From Streptomyces sp. B93 (lineage in GTDB: Bacteria > Actinomycetota > Actinomycetes > Streptomycetales > Streptomycetaceae), in assembly GCF_018070565.1 (NCBI RefSeq), contig NZ_JAGPXL010000009.1, forward strand, positions 124,001 through 188,000: a stretch of 64,000 bases of DNA. Reading direction: 5' to 3'. The notes under the pieces are model-generated. The model saw only the letters and a list, made by a program, of their open reading frames with translations, had not been told where the DNA came from and searched no databases. Shown piece by piece: positions 16,885 through 25,558 of this stretch. Position 1 is the first letter of the stretch. Each line of letters begins with the position of its first letter. The translations under genes were made by a program, and so were the position numbers.

Positions 16885-19344
16885 ATGGCCCGCCGTAGCA
16901 CGAAGACCCCGCCGCCCGACGACCCGTACGAGGAGAAGATCCTCGACATCGACGTCGTCGACGAGATGCAGGGCTCCTTCCTCGAGTACGCGTACTCGGT
17001 CATCTACTCCCGCGCCCTGCCGGACGCCCGTGACGGCCTCAAGCCGGTGCACCGGCGCATCGTCTACCAGATGAACGAGATGGGGCTGCGCCCCGAGCGC
17101 GGCTACGTGAAGTGCGCCCGCGTCGTCGGCGAGGTCATGGGCAAGCTGCACCCGCACGGCGACTCCTCGATCTACGACGCCCTGGTGCGCATGGCGCAGC
17201 CGTTCTCGATGCGCGTCCCCCTGGTCGACGGCCACGGCAACTTCGGCTCCCTGGGCAACGACGACCCGCCGGCCGCCATGCGGTACACCGAGTGCCGGAT
17301 GACCGAGGCGACCAGCCTGATGACGGAGTCGATCGACGAGGACACCGTCGACTTCGCCCCGAACTACGACGGCCAGGAGCAGGAGCCGGCGGCGCTGCCC
17401 GCCGCCTTCCCGAACCTCCTGGTCAACGGCGCCTCCGGGATCGCGGTCGGCATGGCCACCAACATGCCGCCGCACAACCTGCGCGAGGTCGTCGCCGCCG
17501 CCCGCCACCTGATCCGGCACCCGAACGCGGATCTGGACGCCCTGATGCGCCACATCCCGGGCCCCGACCTGCCCACCGGCGGCCGGATCGTCGGCCTCGC
17601 CGGGATCAGGGACGCGTACGAGACCGGCCGCGGCACCTTCAAGATCCGCGCGACGGTCTCCGTGGAGGACGTCACCGCGCGCCGCAAGGGCCTGGTCGTC
17701 ACCGAGCTGCCGTTCACGGTCGGCCCGGAGAAGGTGATCTCCAAGATCAAGGACCTGGTCGGCTCGAAGAAGCTCCAGGGCATCGCCGACGTCAAGGACC
17801 TCACCGACCGTGCGCACGGGCTGCGGCTGGTCATCGAGATCAAGAACGGCTTCGTGCCGGAGGCCGTGCTGGAGCAGCTGTACAAGCTGACGCCGATGGA
17901 AGAGTCCTTCGGCATCAACAACGTCGCGCTCGTCGACGGGCAGCCGCTCACGCTCGGCCTGAAGGAGCTGCTGGAGGTCTACCTCGACCACCGCTTCGAG
18001 GTCGTGCGCCGCCGCTCGGAGTACCGCCGCGGCAAACGCCGCGACCGGCTCCACCTGGTCGAGGGCCTGCTGACCGCCCTGCTCGACATCGACGAGGTCA
18101 TCCGGCTGATCCGCTCCAGCGAGAACAGCGCGCAGGCCAAGGAGCGCCTGATGGGCCGCTTCGGCCTGAGCGACGTCCAGACGCAGTACATCCTGGACAC
18201 GCCGCTGCGCAGGCTCACCAAGTACGACCGGATCGAGCTGGAGGCGGAGAAGGACCGGCTCACCGCGGAGATCGAGGAGCTGACCCGCATCCTGGAGTCC
18301 GACGCGGAGCTGCGCAAGCTGGTCTCCTCCGAACTGGCCACGGTCGCCAAGAAGTTCGGCGCCGACCGCCGTACGCTGCTGCTGGAGGCCGGTGAGATCC
18401 CGGTCGCCGCGGTGCCGCTCCAGGTGGCGGACGACCCGTGCCGGGTGCTGCTGTCGTCGACGGGTCTGCTGGCCCGTACGGCGAACGGCGAACCGTTCGC
18501 GGCGGACGCCAAGGCCCGGCGCGTCAAGCACGACGTGATCGTCTCGGCGGTCCCGGCGACCGCGCGCGGTGAGATCGGCGCGGTCACCTCGGCGGGCCGT
18601 CTGCTCCGGCTGAACGTGATCGACCTCCCCCAGCTGCCGGAGACCACCTCGGCCCCGAACCTGGCGGGCGGCGCGCCGCTGGCGGAGTTCGTGTCGCTGG
18701 AGGACGACGAGACGGTCGTCTGCCTGACCACGCTCGACGAGTCCTCCCCGGGTCTCGCCCTCGGCACCGAGCAGGGCGTGGTCAAGCGGGTCGTCCCGGA
18801 CTACCCGGCCAACAAGGACGAGCTGGAGGTCATCACCCTCAAGGAGGGCGACCGCATCGTCGGCGCGGTGGAGCTGCGTACCGGCGACGAGGACCTGGTC
18901 TTCATCACGGACGACGCCCAGTTGCTGCGCTACCAGGCCGCGCAGGTCCGGCCGCAGGGGCGTCCGGCGGGCGGCATGGCGGGCATCAAACTCGCGGAGG
19001 GCGCGAAGGTCATCTCGTTCACGGCGGTCGACCCGGCGGCCGACGCCGTGGTGTTCACGGTCGCGGGCTCGCGCGGCACACTGGACGACTCCGTCCAGAC
19101 GACCGCCAAGCTGACCCCGTTCGACCAGTACCCCCGCAAGGGCCGCGCCACCGGAGGTGTCCGCTGCCAGCGCTTCCTGAAGGGCGAGGACTGCCTGGCC
19201 CTGGCCTGGGCGGGTCCGACCCCGGCCCTGGCCGCCCAGAAGAACGGCACCCCGGCCGACCTCCCGGAGATGGACCCACGCCGCGACGGTTCGGGCGTGT
19301 CCCTCCCGAAGACGGTGGCGACGGTGGCGGGACCTGTCACCTGA
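16885..19344 (+). CDS. parC: DNA topoisomerase IV subunit A
   Basis: An 819-residue type IIA topoisomerase A subunit, which cuts and rejoins DNA to separate daughter chromosomes. The breakage-reunion domain includes [21 protein letters not shown] and the catalytic tyrosine Tyr134 (MRYTECRMT). The C-terminal half (about 500-800) shows the beta-pinwheel repeats typical of GyrA/ParC. The gene is far from a gyrB-gyrA pair, and its partner parE lies 11 kb downstream on the other strand, so I name it parC rather than gyrA. GAGGAG precedes the ATG by about ten bases. Its last 8 bases overlap the 3' end of the convergent CobW gene. Confidence 0.94.
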   Translation: MARRSTKTPPPDDPYEEKILDIDVVDEMQGSFLEYAYSVIYSRALPDARDGLKPVHRRIVYQMNEMGLRPERGYVKCARVVGEVMGKLHPHGDSSIYDALVRMAQPFSMRVPLVDGHGNFGSLGNDDPPAAMRYTECRMTEATSLMTESIDEDTVDFAPNYDGQEQEPAALPAAFPNLLVNGASGIAVGMATNMPPHNLREVVAAARHLIRHPNADLDALMRHIPGPDLPTGGRIVGLAGIRDAYETGRGTFKIRATVSVEDVTARRKGLVVTELPFTVGPEKVISKIKDLVGSKKLQGIADVKDLTDRAHGLRLVIEIKNGFVPEAVLEQLYKLTPMEESFGINNVALVDGQPLTLGLKELLEVYLDHRFEVVRRRSEYRRGKRRDRLHLVEGLLTALLDIDEVIRLIRSSENSAQAKERLMGRFGLSDVQTQYILDTPLRRLTKYDRIELEAEKDRLTAEIEELTRILESDAELRKLVSSELATVAKKFGADRRTLLLEAGEIPVAAVPLQVADDPCRVLLSSTGLLARTANGEPFAADAKARRVKHDVIVSAVPATARGEIGAVTSAGRLLRLNVIDLPQLPETTSAPNLAGGAPLAEFVSLEDDETVVCLTTLDESSPGLALGTEQGVVKRVVPDYPANKDELEVITLKEGDRIVGAVELRTGDEDLVFITDDAQLLRYQAAQVRPQGRPAGGMAGIKLAEGAKVISFTAVDPAADAVVFTVAGSRGTLDDSVQTTAKLTPFDQYPRKGRATGGVRCQRFLKGEDCLALAWAGPTPALAAQKNGTPADLPEMDPRRDGSGVSLPKTVATVAGPVT

Positions 19345-20413
19345 GGACTGGCCAAGGGCTGTCGGTCCCGTCGTCCGGGTCCGGTACGTAACGCAGGACG
19401 CCCCACATGCCGTGCTCGTCGGCGGTGTGCGGGGCGTCGCCACGGCACGCGTCGAGTTCCTTGCCGAGGGCGTCGGCGTCGATTCCGGACCCGATGAGGA
19501 CGAGCTGGCTCAGCCGCGCCTCACCGCCGTCCCAGCGCTCCGGATAGAACCGCAGGAACCTCCCCACGGCGTGCAGGGCATACCGGTTGCGCGCGTCGTA
19601 CGCGCCGAAGTCGACGTACCCCTTGATCCGGTAGAGCCCCGCGGGCCGACTGTCGAGGAAGCTCATCAACCGACGCGGGTCGAGGGGCACTTCGGACACG
19701 AAGGAGACGCTGTCGTACCCGGAGTGCAGATGCCCGGCATGCCCACCCCCTTCAAGACCATGATCATGCAGATCATCGAAGGACAACTGCCCGATCCGCT
19801 CCGCACTGGGCCGGCAGTCGAAGAGGAACTCCGGATCGACACGGCCGTGGGAAGCCGGAACCACGGCCGCCCCGTCGACGAGCGACCGCACCAGCCCGAG
19901 CACCCGGTCGCCACCGTCCACCCGGTCGACCTTGTTGACCACGACCAGATCGGCGATCGCGAGATGCCGGTCGATCTCGGGATGCCGCGCGCGCGTGTCG
20001 TCGAACTCCGCCGCGTCGACGACCTCGACCAGCCCGCCGTAGACGACTCGCGGATTGTCGCTGGCGAGCACCATCCGCACCAGCTCCTGCGGTTCGGCGA
20101 GCCCGCTGGCCTCGATCACGACGACATCGATCCCGAGCCCCGGCCGGGTCAGACGCTCCAGGTACCCGTCCAGCTCACTGACGTCGACAGCACAGCAGAG
20201 ACACCCGTTCCCCAGGGAAACGGTCGAATCCCCCATCGCCCCCGCCACCGCCATCGCGTCGATCTCGATCGCCCCGAAGTCGTTCACAATGGCACCGATC
20301 CGGCTGCCGCCGCTGTGGTGGAGCAGATGATTGAGCAGTGTCGTCTTCCCTGACCCGAGAAATCCGGCAAGGACGACGACCGGGATCTGCCGTGGACTGG
20401 GCTCGTGCACCAA
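19337..20413 (-). CDS. CobW/COG0523-family GTPase, putative metal chaperone
   Basis: A 358-residue G3E GTPase of the CobW family. These deliver zinc or other metals to client proteins and are often made under zinc limitation. The Walker A motif is GFLGSGKTT (17-25), the metal-binding CxCC motif is C71-L-C73-C74 (GNGCLCCAV), the Walker B region is VVIEASGLAEP, and NKVD gives guanine specificity. A histidine-rich segment (DDLHDHGLEGGGHAGHLHSG) lies between the GTPase and CobW C-terminal domains. TTG at 20413 is best spaced from GAGAGGT; GTG at 20410 is the alternative. It overlaps parC tail-to-tail by 8 bases. The metal is not proven. Confidence 0.9.
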   Translation of the reverse strand: MVHEPSPRQIPVVVLAGFLGSGKTTLLNHLLHHSGGSRIGAIVNDFGAIEIDAMAVAGAMGDSTVSLGNGCLCCAVDVSELDGYLERLTRPGLGIDVVVIEASGLAEPQELVRMVLASDNPRVVYGGLVEVVDAAEFDDTRARHPEIDRHLAIADLVVVNKVDRVDGGDRVLGLVRSLVDGAAVVPASHGRVDPEFLFDCRPSAERIGQLSFDDLHDHGLEGGGHAGHLHSGYDSVSFVSEVPLDPRRLMSFLDSRPAGLYRIKGYVDFGAYDARNRYALHAVGRFLRFYPERWDGGEARLSQLVLIGSGIDADALGKELDACRGDAPHTADEHGMWGVLRYVPDPDDGTDSPWPVLR

Positions 20414-20840
20414 CGTGCGACCTCTCTCACGCCCACGCGCGCACCGGATCGCGGCCGTGCGCGCGTACGAGGATGGAATGCCGCCCCAGGATACGAGCCA
20501 TCGGATACGCCCCGCAGTGAACGATTGTTAGCACTCCCGACGGGGCAGAGGTTTCGGCAAGGCGCCGGAGCGTGCGACCCTCGCTTCCCTCCGTGCGCCT
20601 CTTCTCCGCCTCCCTGCCGATCAGAGCCGCTCGGCACCCTGGGAGACGGCTAGGGATGTCCTTCGCATCGGACCGGCGTCGAGCAGCAGCGCCCGGCAAG
20701 GCCGAGCGGGACCACCCGGGGTCCGTACCTCGACCGATCCCGCAGGACGCTCTCTAGCGCCACCCATCGCCCGCCGGTCCCCTCCAGTCGACCCGCACCC
20801 GACGACCGGCGGTCGGTCGCATGATTCGGGGGTAGTTGAC
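20414..20840. other. Intergenic region between cobW-like and DUF6082 genes
   Basis: 427 bases between two divergent genes. The frames here have no convincing coding pattern. An AT-richer element, TGAACGATTGTTAGCAC (20518-20534), lies about 105 bases upstream of the CobW start. It has only weak resemblance to a Zur box and only half of a CIRCE element. I see no other structure. Confidence 0.4.
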
Positions 20841-21392
20841 ATGGCCACTCGGAAGTACGCAAGGGGGCGAATAGCCTCTGCCGCCAGCCTGGTGCTCGCC
20901 ACTGCCGCAGTGTCACTGGTCTCGCGCCAGCGACGCCTCGAGGCAGCGCGTCTTCAGGTGAGGCAGCTGGAACTGGAGGACGTGACGTCACGTCGGGCGG
21001 CGATCGCCCATCAGCAGCGCATGCACTGGGAATTGCTGGCCAAGGCGATCGACGATCCCTCGCTGGCGGCGGTGATCGACACCTACGACAAGAACATTCC
21101 GGCGGAGAAGCGACGCCAGTACTTCTTCGCGAACGCCTGGTACGTCAACCTCTACCACCTCTACCGCGCGGGGATCGTGGATCAGGAGGAGCTGTACGGA
21201 CACCTGCGGGAGCTGTTCCAGAGCCCTCTTCTCCGCGAGTACTGGGAGGCGTCGCGGGGACAGCGGGCCACGCTGAAGCAGTCCTCCGACGAAGCTCGGA
21301 TCGGGCGGATGGTCGACGGACTGATCAAGGACTTGGACGAGGCAGACACGGACGAGTGGTGGGTGGTGGGCAACCCACCACCACTTGAGTAA
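20841..21392 (+). CDS. DUF6082 family protein
   Basis: A 183-residue protein of the Streptomyces family DUF6082. A basic start and hydrophobic run (about 8-27, IASAASLVLATAAVSLVS) make a probable membrane anchor, followed by a charged helix (about 28-60) and a mostly helical cytoplasmic domain. The conserved tract FFANAWYVNLYHLYRAG (about 95-111) is typical. Its function is unknown. GGGGG lies before the ATG. The small protein encoded next starts just after its stop or overlaps it, so the two probably form an operon. Confidence 0.82.
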   Translation: MATRKYARGRIASAASLVLATAAVSLVSRQRRLEAARLQVRQLELEDVTSRRAAIAHQQRMHWELLAKAIDDPSLAAVIDTYDKNIPAEKRRQYFFANAWYVNLYHLYRAGIVDQEELYGHLRELFQSPLLREYWEASRGQRATLKQSSDEARIGRMVDGLIKDLDEADTDEWWVVGNPPPLE

Positions 21393-21441
21393 CGTGCTCC
21401 CCAATCGCATCGCCCAAGCCTCTAAAAGGAGCGGTACCCTC

Positions 21442-21678
21442 TTGAAGATCGTGCGCCGAATCGGTGTGCCTCCAAGCGCCCGTGGCAGTGCCTCCGGAGC
21501 CAACTGCCCTGACCTCTTCGAGCTGAGCGACGGCAACTTCGCTGTGATCGGCACCGAGGCCACCGCGGCGTTGGAGGGCGAACTGCCCGCCGACGCGTCC
21601 CGTGCCGATTACGAACGCATCGTCGTCGTGAGCCGGGAAACCCTGATCCGCGCCAAGGCGGACATCCCCGACGCCTGA
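21442..21678 (+). CDS. Small conserved Streptomyces protein of unknown function
   Basis: About 78 residues if translation starts at the TTG at 21442, which has AAGGAG (21426-21431) ten bases upstream. The frame is open back to a TTG at 21385 inside the DUF6082 gene, but no ribosome-binding site precedes that. The sequence starts KIVRRIGVPPS and contains CPDLFELSDGNFAVIGTEAT, a compact beta-rich pattern found in many small Streptomyces proteins. It has no membrane segment. The pairing with DUF6082 is the only context. I do not recognise a function. Confidence 0.7.
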   Translation: MKIVRRIGVPPSARGSASGANCPDLFELSDGNFAVIGTEATAALEGELPADASRADYERIVVVSRETLIRAKADIPDA

Positions 21679-21810
21679 CCGCAGCGCACGAGCACGCGTC
21701 CACCCAAGACCGTCCGTCGCACGACCCGGCCGCCTGCCACCAGTCAACGAGCCGGACACCCACCAGCGAGCAGCCCGGCACCCCGTCCCTGCTCCATGAC
21801 CACCCGATGA

Positions 21811-21837
21811 GGCCTGGCGCCAGAACGGCACCAGGCC
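21811..21837. terminator. Bidirectional terminator before the citrate synthase-like gene
   Basis: GGCCTGGCGCC (21811-21821) pairs with GGCACCAGGCC (21827-21837): ten pairs with one internal mismatch and a 5-base loop. It sits between convergent stop codons, 12 bases from the citrate synthase-like stop. Confidence 0.75.
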
Positions 21838-21848
21838 ACACTCATCCC

Positions 21849-23039
21849 TCAGGCCACCTCGGGCACCTTCACCTGCACCCCCGGCCCCACATACCGCGCC
21901 ACCGGTCGGATGATCTTCGAGTCCTCCGCCTGTTCCAGGACGTTGGCGCTCCAGCCGACCATGCGGGCCGCCGCGAAGGTGGGGGTGAACATCTCGCGGG
22001 GCAGGCCGCAGAGTTCCATGACGAGGCCCGCGTAGAACTCGACGTTGGTGTGGAGTTCGCGGCCGGGTTTCAGTTCGGCGAGGATCGCCTCCACCCGGCG
22101 TTCGACCTCTACGGCGAGGTCGACGCGGCTGCCGCCGAAGGTCTGGGCGATCTCGCGGAGCATGCGGGAGCGAGGGTCCTCGGTGCGGTAGACGGCGTGG
22201 CCGAAGCCCATGATGCGGTCACCGGCGAGGACCCGTTCACGGATCCAGGGGTCGATGCGGTCGGGGGTGCCGATGGCGTCCAGGGTGTCGAGGGCCCGGC
22301 TGGGGGCGCCGCCGTGCAGGGGGCCGGACAGCGCACCCACCGCCCCGACGAGGCACGCGGCCACGTCCGCGCCGGTGGAGGCGATCACGCGGGCCGTGAA
22401 GGTTGACGCGTTGAAGCCGTGGTCAATGGCTGAGATCAGGTATTGCTCGATCGCCCTGGCCTGGCGCGCGTCCGGTTCCTCGCCCGTCAGCATGTAGAGG
22501 TAGTTCGCCGCGTAGGACAGGTCCTCGCGCGGCTCCACCGGGTCCAGTCCCCGGCCGAGCCGGTGCAGCGCGGTGAGCAGGGTGGGCACGGCCGCGGTGG
22601 CGGTCAGGGTGTCGGCCCGGCGCCGGTCGGCGTCAATGTCGTACACCGGCCGGAAGCCCTTCGCCGCGCCCAGCAGCGACAGCGCCGTCCGCATCCCGGC
22701 GAGGGGCCCCGAGGCGCCACCGGCCGCCGCGATGGCGGGGAGTGCGGACGCGACCTCGGCGGGCAGCCGTCGCAACGCCGCGGTCCCGGCGGCGAAGGCA
22801 GCGGCGCGGGCCGCGTCCGGCAGTTCGCCGTGGACCAGCAGATGCCAGACGTCCTCGAAGCCGCGCGTGCGGGCGAGTTCGACGGCCGAGTACTGGCGGT
22901 AGTGGTAGAAGCCCTCCAGCCCGCGGACGTCTCCGATGCGGGTCTCGGCGACCACGACGCCCGCGAGCCCGCGCGGTACCTCGACAAGGGTGGTTCCGGA
23001 CCTGTTGGCGGTGGCGTTGCCGGACATATTGACGGACAT
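21849..23039 (-). CDS. Citrate synthase-like protein (HTH-less partner)
   Basis: A 396-residue citrate synthase-family protein, condensing acetyl-CoA with an oxoacid. The two catalytic histidines are in GPLHGGAPSRAL and GFGHAVYR. The catalytic aspartate position in the usual NVDFYSG motif is glutamate here (Glu334, HTNVEFYAG). The frame is open about 720 bases further upstream, but AAGGAGGTAATC, an almost perfect anti-16S match, sits just before the ATG at 23039 and fixes the start. It is divergent from a second citrate synthase-like gene that carries a DNA-binding domain. Whether it makes citrate, methylcitrate or another product cannot be decided; the Asp-to-Glu change may lower or alter activity. 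Confidence 0.9.
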   Translation of the reverse strand: MSVNMSGNATANRSGTTLVEVPRGLAGVVVAETRIGDVRGLEGFYHYRQYSAVELARTRGFEDVWHLLVHGELPDAARAAAFAAGTAALRRLPAEVASALPAIAAAGGASGPLAGMRTALSLLGAAKGFRPVYDIDADRRRADTLTATAAVPTLLTALHRLGRGLDPVEPREDLSYAANYLYMLTGEEPDARQARAIEQYLISAIDHGFNASTFTARVIASTGADVAACLVGAVGALSGPLHGGAPSRALDTLDAIGTPDRIDPWIRERVLAGDRIMGFGHAVYRTEDPRSRMLREIAQTFGGSRVDLAVEVERRVEAILAELKPGRELHTNVEFYAGLVMELCGLPREMFTPTFAAARMVGWSANVLEQAEDSKIIRPVARYVGPGVQVKVPEVA

Positions 23040-23055
23040 GATTACCTCCTTGTAC

Positions 23056-23108
23056 TTGATTCGACTGTCTATGGTTGACTTATTATCTGTCAATGTTGAT
23101 TCGATCAA
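23056..23108. promoter_or_regulatory. Repeat-bearing divergent promoter/operator between citrate synthase-like genes
   Basis: This AT-rich stretch holds TTGATTCGA twice, exactly 40 bases apart (23056-23064 and 23096-23104). The second copy forms the perfect inverted repeat TTGAT-TCG-ATCAA (23096-23108). There is also a related direct pair, TGTCTATGGTTGA and TGTCAATGTTGA (23066 and 23088). A -35 TTGACA on the minus strand (23088-23093) faces the HTH-less gene, and TATTAT (23081-23086) is a good -10 for the plus gene. The HTH-fused citrate synthase is the natural candidate to bind here; this is inference. Confidence 0.55.
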
Positions 23109-23129
23109 TGTGGGGAGAGGATCGATAGC

Positions 23130-24407
23130 GTGGCAGCCATGCGCGATCAAGAGCCCGGTCCCGGTCACCCGGAACGACGGCTGAGCACCAAGGAAGCCGC
23201 CGAACTCCTCGGCGTGAAGCCCGAGACCGTCTACGCCTACGTCAGTCGCGGCCAGCTCAGCAGCAGACGCGCACCCGGCGGCCGGGGCAGCACCTTCGCC
23301 GCCAAGGAGGTCGAGGCCCTCTCCCGGCGCAACAGGCGGGAGAGCGGCACCGGCACGAGCGGCTCCGGGGGCGAGCCCGCGGTGCGGACACGGATCACCC
23401 TCATCGAGGAGGACCGGTTCTACTTCCGTGGCGTCGACGCCGTCGAACTCGCCGCCCGGCACTCCTACGAGGAGGTCGCCGAATGGCTGTGGACCGGCAC
23501 CCTGCGCCCCGGCGTCACCTTCACCGCCGCCGACCCAGCCGTCGCGGTGGCCCGCCGCGCGGTGGACGCCCTGCCCGAACACGCCGCGCCCACCGACCGG
23601 TTGAGGGTCGCCGCCATCGCCGCCGCGGCCACCGACCCGCTGCGCTTCGACCTGTCCGAGGACGCCGTGCTCGGCACGGCCCGCAACCTCATCCCCACGC
23701 TCGTCGCCGCGCTGCCACCGGTCCGGCCCACGCATCGCGACGAGGGTCCGCTGGCACAACGCCTGTGGGGGCGGCTCAGCGAGCGCCCGGCCGACGAGCC
23801 GTCACTGCGCGTCCTCGACACCGCCCTGGCCCTGCTCGTCGACCACGACCTGGCCGCCTCCACACTGGCGGTACGGGTCGCCGCCTCGGCCCGCGCACAC
23901 GCGTACGCCGCCGTCTCCGCGGGGCTCGGCGTGATCGAGGGCCCGCTGCACGGCGCCGCCAGCGGCCTCGCCCACCGGCTGCTGCTGGACGTCCTCGACC
24001 ACGGCGACGCGGCACCGGTGATCGCCGAGGAACTGCGTGCCGGACGGCGTATCCCGGGGCTCGGTCACCGCCTGTACCCCGGCGAGGACCCACGCGCGCG
24101 TGCCCTGTTCGCCCTCCTGGACGACATCCCCCACGCCGCGCCCGCCCTCGCGGCGGCCCGTGACATCGAGGCCACCGCCGCCCGCCACACCCCGCTGCAC
24201 GCCAACGTCGACCTGGCGCTGGCCGTCCTCACCGCCTCCTGCGCCATGCCCGCCACCGCGGGCGAGACGATCTTCGCGGTGGCCCGTACCGCGGGCTGGA
24301 TCGCCCACGCCCTGGAGGAGTACGGGGAGCGTCCCCTGCGCATGCGCCCCAGTGGGCACTACGTGGGTCCCCGTCCCCCTCAGCCACTCCCGCGGACCGG
24401 GCCATAA
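23130..24407 (+). CDS. Citrate synthase-like protein with N-terminal MerR/excisionase-type HTH
   Basis: A 425-residue fusion. Residues about 17-67 are a helix-turn-helix of the excisionase/MerR type (LSTKEAAELLGVKPETVYAYV, then GRGSTFAAKEVEAL). Residues about 90-415 are a citrate synthase fold. Catalytic positions are intact: His in GPLHGAASG, His in GLGHRLYPGEDPR and Asp361 in HANVDLAL. The GTG at 23130 follows GGGGAGAGG by about ten bases. It faces the HTH-less paralogue across a 90-base intergenic region. The fusion suggests a synthase that also binds DNA, or one recruited as a metabolite-sensing regulator. Both roles are inference; the family is common in Streptomyces. Confidence 0.88.
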   Translation: MAAMRDQEPGPGHPERRLSTKEAAELLGVKPETVYAYVSRGQLSSRRAPGGRGSTFAAKEVEALSRRNRRESGTGTSGSGGEPAVRTRITLIEEDRFYFRGVDAVELAARHSYEEVAEWLWTGTLRPGVTFTAADPAVAVARRAVDALPEHAAPTDRLRVAAIAAAATDPLRFDLSEDAVLGTARNLIPTLVAALPPVRPTHRDEGPLAQRLWGRLSERPADEPSLRVLDTALALLVDHDLAASTLAVRVAASARAHAYAAVSAGLGVIEGPLHGAASGLAHRLLLDVLDHGDAAPVIAEELRAGRRIPGLGHRLYPGEDPRARALFALLDDIPHAAPALAAARDIEATAARHTPLHANVDLALAVLTASCAMPATAGETIFAVARTAGWIAHALEEYGERPLRMRPSGHYVGPRPPQPLPRTGP

Positions 24408-24470
24408 CCAGACGGGGACGGGGAATCCGGAACAGGACACGAGGACGTCCGGAAGTCACACCCGATCAAC

Positions 24471-24489
24471 TCAGGTTAGGCTCACCTCT
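24471..24489 (+). promoter_or_regulatory. Iron box (DmdR/IdeR operator)
   Basis: TCAGGTTAGGCTCACCTCT matches the Streptomyces iron box consensus TTAGGTTAGGCTCACCTAA at 16 of 19 positions, with differences only at the ends. It ends one base before the GTG start of the next gene. A TAGGCT -10 (24477-24482) inside the box would give a leaderless transcript, so repressor binding would block the promoter directly. DmdR1 with Fe2+ should repress. Confidence 0.78.
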
Positions 24490-25449
24490 GTGAGTACGTG
24501 TGCGAGCGTCTCCCGCGATCTCGACGAGCCCATTTCCGGCACCGCGGCCACGGCGACGACCTGGCTGCTGCTGGAACAACCCGGCCCGTGGGGACCCCGG
24601 GCGCTCACCTCCAGCCACTTGGACCCCGCCCTTGGCCGGGCCCTGGAAGCGGCTGCCGAGGGCACCGGCGTGCGCGTGGCGCTCATCCGCCGCCCCGGAC
24701 GGCACGCGGACCCCGGCACCCCCGCGGCGCGCCAGGTGTACGCGGCGCACACCCTGCCCGGCGCCACCTGGCTGCGCTCCGCCACGATCACCGATCCGCG
24801 GCGGCTGCTCGACCTGGACCTCTCCGCCCTCGGCCGAGGCGAACACCGCAGCTTCGACCGGGCCCTCGACGGCGGCGCGCACACCGGCGACCCGCTCGCA
24901 CTGGTCTGCACCAACGGCCGACGCGACCGCTGCTGCGCCCTCCTGGGCCGCCCCCTGGCCGCCGAACTCGCGACGTCCGGCGTGCGGGGCGTCTGGGAGG
25001 TCACCCATCTGGGTGGACACCGCTTCGCGCCGACGGTGCTCGTCCTGCCGTACGGATACTCCTACGGCCGGGCGGAGGCGCACACGGTCAAGGAGGTCCT
25101 GCACGGCGTCCAGGAGGGCCGGGTCGTCGTGGAGGGGTGCCGCGGCAGCTCCGCGTGGGAGCGGCCCGGCCAGGCGGCCGAGCTGGCGGTACGGACAGCG
25201 ACGGGCGAGTACGCGGCGGGCGTGCTGAGCGTCGTACGGACCGAGAACGCCGTACGGACCGACGGGGCGGCACCGCGCTGGGAGGTGACCGTCGCGCACG
25301 TCGACGGGCGCCACTGGCGGGTGCTGATCGCCCAGGGGGCGTCCCTGCCGCCACGGCCGGAGAGCTGCGCCACCTCGGTACTGGGCTCGCCCGCGCGGAT
25401 GGACGTCGTCGCGGTCCGTGAGCTGGCCCCGGCGGCACTCGCGAGCTGA
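24490..25449 (+). CDS. Sucrase/ferredoxin-like protein, iron-regulated
   Basis: A 319-residue member of the sucrase/ferredoxin-like family, a thioredoxin-like [2Fe-2S] fold. The cysteine cluster is in VCTNGRRDRCCALLG near residue 140, followed by the family's GGHRFAPTVLVLPYG. Members are implicated in redox chemistry; the name reflects an old annotation rather than sucrose cleavage. I take the GTG at 24490 as start because the iron box abuts it and upstream sequence is non-coding in style; it lacks a good Shine-Dalgarno site, which fits leaderless translation. The iron box predicts expression under iron starvation, so a role in reducing ferric siderophores is a reasonable guess. It is cytoplasmic, with no signal peptide. 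Confidence 0.85.
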   Translation: MSTCASVSRDLDEPISGTAATATTWLLLEQPGPWGPRALTSSHLDPALGRALEAAAEGTGVRVALIRRPGRHADPGTPAARQVYAAHTLPGATWLRSATITDPRRLLDLDLSALGRGEHRSFDRALDGGAHTGDPLALVCTNGRRDRCCALLGRPLAAELATSGVRGVWEVTHLGGHRFAPTVLVLPYGYSYGRAEAHTVKEVLHGVQEGRVVVEGCRGSSAWERPGQAAELAVRTATGEYAAGVLSVVRTENAVRTDGAAPRWEVTVAHVDGRHWRVLIAQGASLPPRPESCATSVLGSPARMDVVAVRELAPAALAS

Positions 25450-25512
25450 CGGCTCCGGCCCGTGCCCGCCGGCAGACGGCTCGCCGGCCAACAGCTCCGC
25501 CCCGCCTCCGCC

Positions 25513-25548
25513 GGATCAACAGGATCAACAGGATCAACAGGATCCACG
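25513..25548. repeat. 9-bp tandem repeat upstream of sensor kinase gene
   Basis: GGATCAACA is repeated three times without change (25513-25539) and followed by a degenerate fourth unit GGATCCACG. The array ends 46 bases before the kinase start and just upstream of its likely -35, where an activator would bind. Confidence 0.9.
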
Positions 25549-25558
25549 CCACATCCCC

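Noticed and set aside
20529..20537. TTAGCACTC resembling one arm of a CIRCE element
   Set aside because: The second arm (GAGTGCTAA) is absent at the required spacing, and the neighbouring genes are not chaperones.
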